Shown piece by piece: positions 1 to 10,848 of a DNA stretch of 64,000 bases. Position 1 is the first letter of the stretch. Each line of letters begins with the position of its first letter. The stretch is from Paragordius varius (lineage: Eukaryota; Nematomorpha). A program made the translations under genes and the position numbers. Below the pieces are notes generated by a model. It worked only from the letters and a program-made list of their open reading frames with translations. It did not search any database and was not told the origin of the DNA. Location of the stretch: the NCBI GenBank assembly GCA_964247055.1, contig OZ176058.1, positions 4,030,001-4,094,000 of the forward strand, in the 5' to 3' direction.

Positions 1-306
1 TATTTTCAATAATCAAATAATTTTTCCAACAATCAAATTATGTTGTCTTTTAACTTACTGTTTCCAACAATCAAACATATATTTTCAACAATCAAATAAT
101 TTTTCCAACAATCAAAATATGTTGCCCAATAGCTTTTTAGTATTTCCAAAAATCAAACATATATTTTCAACAATCAAATAATTTTTCCAACAATCAAAAT
201 ATGTTTTCTTTTAACTTTTTAGTGTTTCCAACGATCAAACATATATTTTCAACAATAAAATAATTTTTTTAACAATCAAAATATGTTGCCCAATAGCTTT
301 TTAGTA

Positions 307-367
307 TTTCCAACAATCAAATAATTTTTCCAACAATCAAATTATGTTGTCTTTTAACTTATTAGTG
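307..367 (+). repeat. Short 61 bp monomer (one subunit missing)
   Basis: Here the CATATA-bearing first subunit is absent and the monomer goes straight from the AGTATTTCC start to the AATAATT and TTATG subunits and the linker. The spacing to the next monomer start is 61 bp, which is 82 minus one 21 bp subunit. Many such short monomers recur, for example after G-type linkers throughout Domain I. Confidence 0.93.
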
Positions 368-449
368 TTTCCAACAATCAAACATATATTTTCAACAATC
401 AAATAATTTTTCCAACAATCAAAATATGTTGCCCAATAGCTTTTTAGTA
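368..449 (+). repeat. Reference 82 bp monomer, G-type linker
   Basis: This is a clean example of the commonest monomer. It parses into four subunits: 21 bp (TTTCCAACAATCAAACATAT plus A), 20 bp (TTTTCAACAATCAAATAATT), 20 bp (TTTCCAACAATCAAAATATG) and a 21 bp divergent linker (TTGCCCAATAGCTTTTTAGT plus A). The first three share CAACAATCAAA; the linker keeps only a loose resemblance (CCCAATAG) and is the part that best distinguishes monomer types. The next monomer starts exactly 82 bp on. Confidence 0.95.
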
Positions 450-552
450 TTTCCAACAATCAAACATATATTTTCAACAATCAAACATATATTTTCAACA
501 ATCAAATAATTTTTCCAACAATCAAAATATGTTGCCCAATAGCTTTTTAGTG
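450..552 (+). repeat. Long 103 bp monomer (one subunit duplicated)
   Basis: The CAATCAAACATATATTTT subunit occurs twice in a row, stretching the monomer to 103 bp (82 plus 21). The matching site in the duplicated segment near 11,671-11,773 has the same expansion, so the duplication predates that copy. Confidence 0.9.
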
Positions 553-1199
553 TTTCCAACAATGAAACATATATTTTCAACAATCAAACATATTTTTTCG
601 ACAATCAAATAATTTTTCAAACAATCATAATATGTTGCCTAACAGCTTTTTAATCTTTCCAACAATCAAGCATATATTTTCAACAATCATATAATTTATT
701 CAACAATCAAATTATGTTGTCTTTTAACTATTTATTGTTTCCAACAATCAAACATATATTTTCAACAATCAAATAATTTTAACAATCAAAATATGTTTTC
801 TTTTAACTTTTTAGTGTTTCCAACAAGTAATCATATATTTTCAACAATCATATTTATTCAACAATCAAATTTTGTTTTCTTTTAACTTTTTAGTGTTTCC
901 AACAATCAATCATATATTTTTAACAATCAAATAATTTTTTTAACAATCAAAATATGTTGACCAATAGCTTTTTAGTATTTCCAACAATCAAATAATTTTT
1001 CCAACAATCAAAATATGTTTTCTTTTAACTTTTAGTGTTTCCAACAATTAAATAATTTTTCAACAATCAAATTATGTTGTCTTTTATCATTTTAGTGTTT
1101 CCAACAATCACATATATTTTCAACAAACAAATATTTTTTCCAACAATCAAAATATGTTGCCCAATAGCTTTTTAGTATTTCCAACAATCAAACATATAT

Positions 1200-1900
1200 T
1201 TTCAATAATCAAATAATTTTTCCAACAATCAAATTATGTTGTATTTAAACTTTTTACTGTTTCCAACAATCAAACATATATTTTCAACAATCAAATAATT
1301 TTTCCAACAATCAAAATATGTTGCCCAATAGCTTTTTAGTATTTCCAAAAATCAAACATATATTTTCAACAATCAAATAATTTTTCCAACAATCAAAATA
1401 TGTTTTCTTTTAACTTTTTAGTGTTTCCAACAATCAAACATATATTTTCAACAATAAAATAATTTTTTTAACAATCAAAATATGTTGCCCAAGAGCTTTT
1501 TAGTATTTCCAACAATCAAATAATTTTTCCAACAATCAAATTATGTTGTCTTTTAACTTATTAGTGTTTCCAACAATCAAACATATATTTTCAACAATCA
1601 AATAATTTTTACAACAATCAAAATATGTTGCCCAATAGTTTTTTAGTGTTTCCAACAATTAAATAATTTTTTCAACAATCAAATTATGTTGTCTTTTAAC
1701 TTTTTAGTGTTTCCAACAATGAAACATATATTTTCAACAATCAAACATATTTTTTCGACAATCAAATAATTTATCAAACAATCATAATATGTTGCCTAAC
1801 AGCTTTTTAATCTTTCCAACAATCAAGCATATATTTTCAACAATCATATAATTTATTCAACAATCAAATTATGTTGTCTTTTAACTATTTATTGTTTCCA
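1200..1900 (+). repeat. Second, partial copy of the ~1.2 kb HOR
   Basis: Positions 1-430 match about 1,200-1,629 at offset 1,199. After that the marker offset falls to 1,157 (TTTTCGAC and AAGCATAT at about 1,756 and 1,825), which indicates net loss of about 42 bp, two subunits. Similarity to the first copy ends shortly after the ACTATTTATTG linker near 1,885. Confidence 0.7.
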
Positions 1901-4320
1901 ACAATCAAACATATATTTTCAACAATCAAATTATGTTGTATTTAACTTTTTAGTGTTTCCAACAATCAATCATACATTTTCGACAATCAAATAATTTCTC
2001 CAACAATCAAAATATGTTGCCCAATAGTTTTTTAGTGTTTCTAACAATTAAATAATTTTTTCAACAATCAAATTATGTTGTCTTTTAACTTTTTAGTGTT
2101 TTCAACAATCAAACATATATTTTCAACAATCAAATAATTTTCCAACAATAAATATGTTGCTTAAAAGTTTTTTAGTGTTTCCAACAATTAAATAATTTTT
2201 TCAACAATCAAATTATGTTGTCTTTTAACTTTTTAGTGTTTCCAACAATCAAACATATATTTTCAACAATCAAATAATTTTTCCAACAATCAAAATATGT
2301 TGCCCAATAGCTTTTTAGTATTTCCAACAATCAAACATATATTTTCAATAATCAAATAATTTTTCCAACAATCAAATTATGTTGTCTTTTAACTTTTTAG
2401 TGTTTCCAACAATCAATCATATATTTTAACATTCAAATTAATTTCTCCAACAATCAAAATAATATTACCCAATAGCTTTTTAGTGTTTCCGATTTCCAAC
2501 AATCAAAATTTGATTTCTTTTAACTTTTTAGTGTTTCCAACAATCAAACATATATTTTCAACAATCAAATAATTTTTCCAACAATCAAATTATGTTGTCT
2601 TTTAACTTTTTAGTGTTTCCAACAATCAATCATACATTTTCGACAATCAAATAATTTCTCCAACAATCAAAATATGTTGCCCAATAGTTTTTTAGTGTTT
2701 CCAACAATTAAATAATTTTTTCAACAATCAAATTATGTTGTCTTTTAACTTTTTAGTGTTTTCAACAATCAAACATATATTTTTAACAATCAAATAATTT
2801 CTCCAACAATCAAAATATGTTGCCCAATAGTTTTTTAGTGTTTCCAACAATTAAATAATTTTTTTAACAATCAAATTATGTTGTCTTTTAACTTTTTAGT
2901 GTTTTCAACAATCAAACATATATTTTCAACAATCAAATAATTTTCCAACAATAAATATGTTGCCCAATAGTTTTTTAGTGTTTCCAACAATTAAATAATT
3001 TTTTCAACAATCAAATTATGTTGCCTTTTAACTTTTTAGTGTTTCCAACAATCAAACATATATTTTGAACAATCAAATAATTTATCCAACAATCAAAATA
3101 TGTTGCCCATTAGTATTTCCAACAATCAAACATATATTTTCAACAATCAAATCATTTTTCCAACAATCAAATTATGTTGAATAGCTTTTAGTGTTTCCAA
3201 CAATCAAACATATATTTTCAAAATCAAATATTTTGCAACAATTAAATTATGTTTTTTAACTTTTTAGTGTTTCCAACAATCAAACATATCTTTTCAATAA
3301 TCAAATAATTTTTCCAACAATCAAATTATGTTGTCTTTTAACTTTTTAGTGTTTCCAACAATCAAACATATATTTTCAACAATCAAATAATTTTTCCAAC
3401 AATCAAAATATGTTGCCCAATAGCTTTTTAGTATTTCCAACAATCAAACATATATTTTCAACGATCCAATAATTTTTCCAACAATCAAAATATGTTTTCT
3501 TTTAACTTTTTAGTGTTTCCAACAATCAAACATATATTTTCAACAATCAAATAATTATTTTAACAATCAAAATATGTTGCCCAATAGCTTTTTAGTATTT
3601 CCAACAATCAAATAATTTTTCCAACAATCAAAATATGTTTTCTTTTAACTTTTTAGTGTTTCCAACAATCAAACATATATTTTCAACAATCAAATAATTT
3701 TTACAACAATCAAAATATGTTGCCCAATAGTCTTTTAGTGTTTCCAACAATTAAATAATTTTTTCAACAATCAAATTATGTTGTCTTTTAACTATTTATT
3801 GTTTCCAACAATCAAACATATATTTTCAACAATCAAATAATTTTAACAATCAAAATATGTTTTCTTTTAACTTTTTAGTGTTTCCAACAAGTAATCATAT
3901 ATTTTCAACAATCATATTTATTCAACAATCAAATTTTGTTTTCTTTTAACTTTTTAGTGTTTCCAACAATCAATCATATATTTTTAACAATCAAATAATT
4001 TTTTTAACAATCAAAATATGTTGACCAATAGCTTTTTAGTATTTCCAACAATCAAATAATTTTTCCAACAATCAAAATATGTTTTCTTTTATCATTTTAG
4101 TGTTTCCAACAATCACATATATTTTCAACAAACAAATATTTTTTCCAACAAACAAAATATGTTGCCCAATAGCTTTTTAGTATTTCCAACAATCAAACAT
4201 ATATTTTCAATAATCGAATAATTTTTCCAACAATCAAATTATGTTGTCTTTTAACTTACTGTTTCCAACAATCAAACATATATTTTCAACAATCAAATAA
4301 TTTTTCCAACAATCAAAATA
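1901..4320 (+). repeat. Mixed satellite segment with short local repeats
   Basis: Satellite monomers without one dominant HOR. Monomers with a TTTTCGACAATC subunit followed by AATTTCTCC recur near 1,980, 2,640 and 2,770. The stretch about 2,400-3,300 holds variants otherwise typical of Domain III: an ATTTTAACATTCAAATTAAT subunit (about 2,423), TTTCCGATTTCC (about 2,487), AATCATTTTTCC (about 3,150), a TTGAATAGC linker and CATATCTTTTC (about 3,285). CAACAAGTAA at 3,885 marks a return to the ~1.2 kb HOR family. Confidence 0.75.
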
Positions 4321-6536
4321 TGTTGCCCAATAGCTTTTTAGTATTTCCAAAAATCAAACATATATTTTCAACAATCAAATAATTTTTCCAACAATCAAAA
4401 TATGTTTTCTTTTAACTTTTTAGTGTTTCCAACAATCAAACATATATTTTCAACAATAAAATAATTTTTTTAACAATCAAAATATGTTGCCCAATAGCTT
4501 TTTAGTATTTCCAACAATCAAATAATTTTTCCAACAATCAAATTATGTTGTCTTTTAACTTATTAGTGTTTCCAACAATCAAACATATATTTTCAACAAT
4601 CAAATAATTTTTCCAACAATCAAAATATGTTGCCCAATAGTTTTTAGTCTTTACAACAATGAAACATATATTTTCAACAATCAAATAATATTTCCAACAA
4701 TCAAAATATGTTGCCCAATAGCTTTTTAGTATTTCCAACAATCAAACATATATTTTCAACGATCCAATAATTTTTCCAACAATCAAAATATGTTTTCTTT
4801 TAACTTTTTTGTGTCCAACAATCAAACATATATTTTCAACAATCAAATAATTATTTTAACAATCAAAATATGTTGCCCAATAGCTTTATAGTATTTCCAA
4901 CAATCAAATAATTTTTCCAACAATCAAAATATGTTTTCTTTTAACTTTTTAGTGTTTCCAACAATCAAACATATATTTTCAACAATCAAACATATTTTTT
5001 CGACAATCAAATAATTTTTCAAACAATCATAATATGTTGCCTAACAGCTTTTTAATCTTTCCAACAATCAAGCATATATTTTCAACAATCATATAATTTA
5101 TTCAACAATCAAATTATGTTGTCTTTTAACTATTTATTGTTTCCAACAATCAAACATATATTTTCAACAATCAAATAATTTTAACAATCAAAATATGTTT
5201 TCTTTTAACTTTTTAGTGTTTCCAACAATTAATCATATATTTTCAACAATCATATTTATTCAACAATCAAATTTTGTTTTCTTTTAACTTTTTAGTGTTT
5301 CCAACAATCAATCATATATTTTTAACAATCAAATAATTTTTTTAACAATCAAAATATGTTGACCAATAGCTTTTTAGTATTTCCAACAATCAAATAATTT
5401 TTCCAACAATTAAAATATGTTTTCTTTTAACTTTTTAGTGTTTCCAACAATCAAACATATATTTTCAACAATCAAATAATTTTTACAACAATCAAAATAT
5501 GTTGCCCAATAGTTTTTAGTGTTTCCAACAATGAAACATATATTTTCAACAATCAAATAATTTTTCAAACAATCAAAATATTGCCCAATAGCTTTTAGTG
5601 TTTCCAACAATCCTACATATATTTTCAACAATCGAATAATTTTTCAAACAATCAAAATATGTTGCCCAATAGCTTTTTAGTATTTCCAACAATCAAACAT
5701 ATATTTTCAACAATCAAATAATTTTTCCAACAATCAAATTATGTTGTCTTTTAACTTTTTAGTGTTTCCAACAATCAATCATATATTTTCAACAATCAAA
5801 TAATTTCTCCAACAATCAAAATATTATGCCCAATAGCTTTTTAGTGTTCCCAATTTCCAACAATCAAAATTTGATTTCTTTTAACTTTTTATCAAACATA
5901 TATTTTCAACAATGAAATAATTTTTCCAACAATCAAAATATGTTGCCCAATAGCTTTTTAGTATTTCCAACAATCAAACATATATTTTCAACAATCAAAT
6001 AATTTTTCCAACAATCAAAATATGTTGCTCAATACCTTTTAATATTTCCAACAATCAAAGATATATTTGCACAATCAAATATTTTACAACAATTAAATGT
6101 TTTTTATTTTTTTAGTGTTTCCAACAATCAAACATATATTTTCAACAATCAAATAATTTTTCCAACAATCAAATTATGTTGTCTTTTAACTTTTTAGTGT
6201 TTCCAACAATCAATCATACATTTTCGACAATCAAATAATTTCTCCAACAATCAAAATATGTTACCCAATAGTTTTTTAGTTTTTCCAACAATTAAATAAT
6301 TTTTTCAACAATCAAATTATGTTGTCTTTTAACTTTTTAGTGTTTCCAACAATCAAACATATATTTTCAACAATCAAATAATTTTGCAACAATAAATATG
6401 TTGCCCAATAGTTTTTTAGTGTTTCCAACAATTAAATAATTTTTTCAACAATCAAATTATGTTGTCTTTTAACTTTTAATGTTTCCAACAATCAAACATA
6501 TATTTTCAACAATCAAATAATTTTTCCAACAATCAA
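4321..6536 (+). repeat. 2,216 bp HOR, copy 1
   Basis: This unit repeats at an exact offset of 2,216 bp. Markers include AACGATCCAATAAT (4,758), TTTTTTGTGTCCAAC (about 4,805), CAATTAATCATAT (about 5,227), the near-palindromic AATCAAAATTTGATT (5,862), a TTTTATCAAACAT truncation (about 5,886) and GTTACCCAATAG (6,260). The copies are almost identical; I noticed only a handful of substitutions between them, such as GCCC/ACCC in one linker and CCTACAT/CTTACAT near 5,611/7,827. A related pair lies at 24.6-29.9 kb. Confidence 0.92.
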
Positions 6537-8752
6537 TGTTGCCCAATAGCTTTTTAGTATTTCCAACAATCAAACATATATTTTCAACAATCAAATAATT
6601 TTTCCAACAATCAAAATATGTTTTCTTTTAACTTTTTAGTGTTTCCAACAATCAAACATATATTTTCAACAATAAAATAATTTTTTTAACAATCAAAATA
6701 TGTTGCCCAATAGCTTTTTAGTATTTCCAACAATCAAATAATTTTTCCAACAATCAAATTATGTTGTCTTTTAACTTATTAGTGTTTCCAACAATCAAAC
6801 ATATATTTTCAACAATCAAATAATTTTTCCAACAATCAAAATATGTTGCCCAATAGTTTTTAGTCTTTACAACAATGAAACATATATTTTCAACAATCAA
6901 ATAATATTTCCAACAATCAAAATATGTTGCCCAATAGCTTTTTAGTATTTCCAACAATCAAACATATATTTTCAACGATCCAATAATTTTTCCAACAATC
7001 AAAATATGTTTTCTTTTAACTTTTTTGTGTCCAACAATCAAACATATATTTTCAACAATCAAATAATTATTTTAACAATCAAAATATGTTGCCCAATAGC
7101 TTTATAGTATTTCCAACAATCAAATAATTTTTCCAACAATCAAAATATGTTTTCTTTTAACTTTTTAGTGTTTCCAACAATCAAACATATATTTTCAACA
7201 ATCAAACATATTTTTTCGACAATCAAATAATTTTTCAAACAATCATAATATGTTGCCTAACAGCTTTTTAATCTTTCCAACAATCAAGCATATATTTTCA
7301 ACAATCATATAATTTATTCAACAATCAAATTATGTTGTCTTTTAACTATTTATTGTTTCCAACAATCAAACATATATTTTCAACAATCAAATAATTTTAA
7401 CAATCAAAATATGTTTTCTTTTAACTTTTTAGTGTTTCCAACAATTAATCATATATTTTCAACAATCATATTTATTCAACAATCAAATTTTGTTTTCTTT
7501 TAACTTTTTAGTGTTTCCAACAATCAATCATATATTTTTAACAATCAAATAATTTTTTTAACAATCAAAATATGTTGACCAATAGCTTTTTAGTATTTCC
7601 AACAATCAAATAATTTTTCCAACAATTAAAATATGTTTTCTTTTAACTTTTTAGTGTTTCCAACAATCAAACATATATTTTCAACAATCAAATAATTTTT
7701 ACAACAATCAAAATATGTTACCCAATAGTTTTTAGTGTTTCCAACAATGAAACATATATTTTCAACAATCAAATAATTTTTCAAACAATCAAAATATTGC
7801 CCAATAGCTTTTAGTGTTTCCAACAATCTTACATATATTTTCAACAATCGAATAATTTTTCAAACAATCAAAATATGTTGCCCAATAGCTTTTTAGTATT
7901 TCCAACAATCAAACATATATTTTCAACAATCAAATAATTTTTCCAACAATCAAATTATGTTGTCTTTTAACTTTTTAGTGTTTCTAACAATCAATCATAT
8001 ATTTTCAACAATCAAATAATTTCTCCAACAATCAAAATATTATGCCCAATAGCTTTTTAGTGTTCCCAATTTCCAACAATCAAAATTTGATTTCTTTTAA
8101 CTTTTTATCAAACATATATTTTCAACAATGAAATAATTTTTCCAACAATCAAAATATGTTGCCCAATAGCTTTTTAGTATTTCCAACAATCAAACATATA
8201 TTTTCAACAATCAAATAATTTTTCCAACAATCAAAATATGTTGCTCAATACCTTTTAATATTTCCAACAATCAAAGATATATTTGCACAATCAAATATTT
8301 TACAACAATTAAATGTTTTTTATTTTTTTAGTGTTTCCAACAATCAAACATATATTTTCAACAATCAAATAATTTTTCCAACAATCAAATTATGTTGTCT
8401 TTTAACTTTTTAGTGTTTCCAACAATCAATCATACATTTTCGACAATCAAATAATTTCTCCAACAATCAAAATATGTTACCCAATAGTTTTTTAGTTTTT
8501 CCAACAATTAAATAATTTTTTCAACAATCAAATTATGTTGTCTTTTAACTTTTTAGTGTTTCCAACAATCAAACATATATTTTCAACAATCAAATAATTT
8601 TGCAACAATAAATATGTTGCCCAATAGTTTTTTAGTGTTTCCAACAATTAAATAATTTTTTCAACAATCAAATTATGTTGTCTTTTAACTTTTAATGTTT
8701 CCAACAATCAAACATATATTTTCAACAATCAAATAATTTTTCCAACAATCAA
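6537..8752 (+). repeat. 2,216 bp HOR, copy 2
   Basis: Second tandem copy, with each marker 2,216 bp downstream of its partner: AACGATCCAATAAT at 6,974, AATCAAAATTTGATT at 8,078, GTTACCCAATAG at 8,476. The boundary TGTTGCCC at 6,537 recurs at 8,753, where a third, incomplete copy begins. Confidence 0.92.
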
Positions 8753-9061
8753 TGTTGCCCAATAGCTTTTTAGTATTTCCAACAATCAAACATATATTTT
8801 CAACAATCAAATAATTTTTCCAACAATCAAAATATGTTTTCTTTTAACTTTTTAGTGTTTCCAACAATCAAACATATATTTTCAACAATAAAATAATTTT
8901 TTTAACAATCAAAATATGTTGCCCAATAGCTTTTTAGTATTTCCAACAATCAAATAATTTTTCCAACAATCAAATTATGTTGTCTTTTAACTTTTTAGTG
9001 TTTCCAACAATCAAACATATATTTTCAACAATCAAATAATTTTTCCAACAATCAAAATATG
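8753..9061 (+). repeat. 2,216 bp HOR, truncated third copy
   Basis: The sequence follows the start of the unit for about 309 bp, with one visible difference (TAACTTTTT instead of TAACTTATT near 8,993). It then switches to a TTTTCTTTTAAC linker where the HOR has TTGCCCAATAG. The switch point falls at a linker subunit, as expected for register-shifted exchange. Confidence 0.82.
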
Positions 9062-10848
9062 TTTTCTTTTAACTTTTTAGTTTTTCCAACAATCAATCAT
9101 ATATTTTCAACAATCAAATAATTTCTCCAACAATCAAAATATGATGTCCAATAGCTTTTTAGTGTTTCCAATTTCCAACAATCAAAATTTGATTTCTTTT
9201 GACTTTTTAGTGTTTCCAACAATCAAACATATATTTTCAATAATCAAATAATTTTTCCAACAATCAAATTATGTTGTCTTTTAACTTTTTACTGTTTCCA
9301 ACAATCAAAAATATATTTTCAACAATCAAATAATTTTTCCAACAATCAAAATATGTTGCCCAATAGCTTTTTGGTATTTATAAAAACAAACATATATTTT
9401 CAACAATCAAATAATTTTTCCAACAATCAAAATATGTTTTCTTTTAACTTTTTAGTGTTTCCAACAATCAAACATATATTTTCAACAATAAAATAATTTT
9501 TTTAACAATCAAAATATGTTGCCCAATAGCTTTTTAGTATTTCCAACAATCAAATAATTTTTCCAACAATCAAATTATGTTGTCTTTTAACTTATTAGTG
9601 TTTCCAACAATCAAACATATATTTTCAACAATCAAATAATTTTTCCAACAATCAAAATATGTTGCCCAATAGCTTTTTAGTATTTCCAACAATCAAACAT
9701 ATATTTTCAACAATCAAATAATTTTTCCAACAATCAAAATATGTTTTCTTTTAACTTTTTAGTGTTTCCAACAATCAAACATATATTTTCAACAATCAAA
9801 TAATTTTTCCAACAATCAAAATATGTTGCCCAATAGCTTTTTAGTATTTCCAAAAATCAAACATATATTTTCAACGATCCAATAATTTTTCCAACAATCA
9901 AAATATGTTTTCTTTTAACTTTTTAGTGTTTCCAACAATCAAACATATATTTTCAACAATCAAATAATTATTTTAACAATCAAAATATGTTGCCCAATAG
10001 CTTTTTAGTATTTCCAACAATCAAATAATTTTTCCAACAATCAAAATATGTTTTCTTTACTTTTTAGTGTTTCCAACAATCAAACATATATTTTCAGCAA
10101 TCAAATAATTTTTCCAACAATCAAAATATGTTGCCCAATAGTTTTTTAGTGTTTCCAACAATTAAATAATTTTTTCAACAATCAAATTATGTTGCCCAAT
10201 AGCTTTTTAGTATTTCCAACAATCAAACATATATTTTCAACGATCCAATAATTTTTCCAACAATCAAAATATGTTTTCTTTTAACTTTTTAGTGTTTCCA
10301 ACAATCAAACATATATTTTCAACAATCAAATAATTATTTAAACAATCAAAATATGTTGCCCAATAGCTTTTTAGTATTTCCAACAATCAAATAATTTTTC
10401 CAACAATCAAAATATGTTTTCTTTTAACTTTTTAGTGTTTCCAACAATCAAACATATATTTTCAACAATCAAATAATTTTTACAACAATCAAAATATGTT
10501 GCCCAATAGTCTTTTAGTGTTTCCAACAATTAAATAATTTTTTCAACAATCAAATTATGTTGTCTTTTAAATTTTTAGTGTTTCCAACAATGAAACATAT
10601 ATTTTCAACAATCAAACATATTTTTTCGACAATCAAATAATTTTTCAAACAATCATAATATGTTGCCTAACAGCTTTTTAATCTTTCCAACAATCAAGCA
10701 TATATTTTCAACAATCATATAATTTATTCAACAATCAAATTATGTTGTCTTTTAACTATTTATTGTTTCCAACAATCAAACATATATTTTCAACAATCAA
10801 ATAATTTTAACAATCAAAATATGTTTTCTTTTAACTTTTTAGTGTTTC
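9062..10848 (+). repeat. Mixed segment including a 366 bp tandem duplication
   Basis: The first part carries AGTTTTTCC, ATGATGTCCAATAG, the AATCAAAATTTGATT palindrome (9,180) and the odd monomer GGTATTTATAAAAACAAAC (9,373). That series also occurs near 17.36-17.7, 21.0-21.3, 24.0-24.3, 26.9-27.2 and 29.55-29.85 kb. AACGATCCAATAAT occurs at 9,873 and 10,239, defining a 366 bp direct duplication (9,873-10,238 and about 10,239-10,500). From about 10,570 the ~1.2 kb HOR family resumes with its GAAACAT, TTTTCGAC and AAGCATAT markers. Confidence 0.75.

Larger units (their letters stand above)
1..1199 (+). repeat. ~1.2 kb HOR, left-edge copy
   Basis: This segment carries the ordered markers TAACTTACTG (51), an AAAAATC monomer (about 147), ACGATCAAAC (231), a TTTTCGACAATC subunit (about 596), AAGCATAT (668), ACTATTTATTG (728), CAACAAGTAA (821), TTGACCAATAG (about 957) and TTATCATTTT (about 1,085). 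The same order recurs around 11.2-12.4 kb and, with gains and losses, at 12.0-16 kb and 18.2-22.2 kb. A second, incomplete copy follows at an offset of about 1,199 bp. Confidence 0.8.

Noticed and set aside
431-441. CCAAT pentamer inside TTGCCCAATAGC next to TATATT motifs, resembling promoter boxes
   Set aside because: The bases around CCAAT fit the NF-Y consensus poorly and the motifs recur in most monomers simply because they are part of the repeat. Nothing indicates transcription.
4538-4741. Minus-strand open frame of 67 codons; near-identical ones at 6754-6957, 31715-31918 and 34688-34891
   Set aside because: The peptides are direct translations of two to three satellite monomers and copy the repeat period. 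The frame at 4,538-4,741 opens with TTG, not ATG. Because 82 and 61 both leave a remainder of 1 when divided by 3, the frame shifts every monomer and soon meets a stop. There is no codon bias, domain or conservation beyond the repeat itself.
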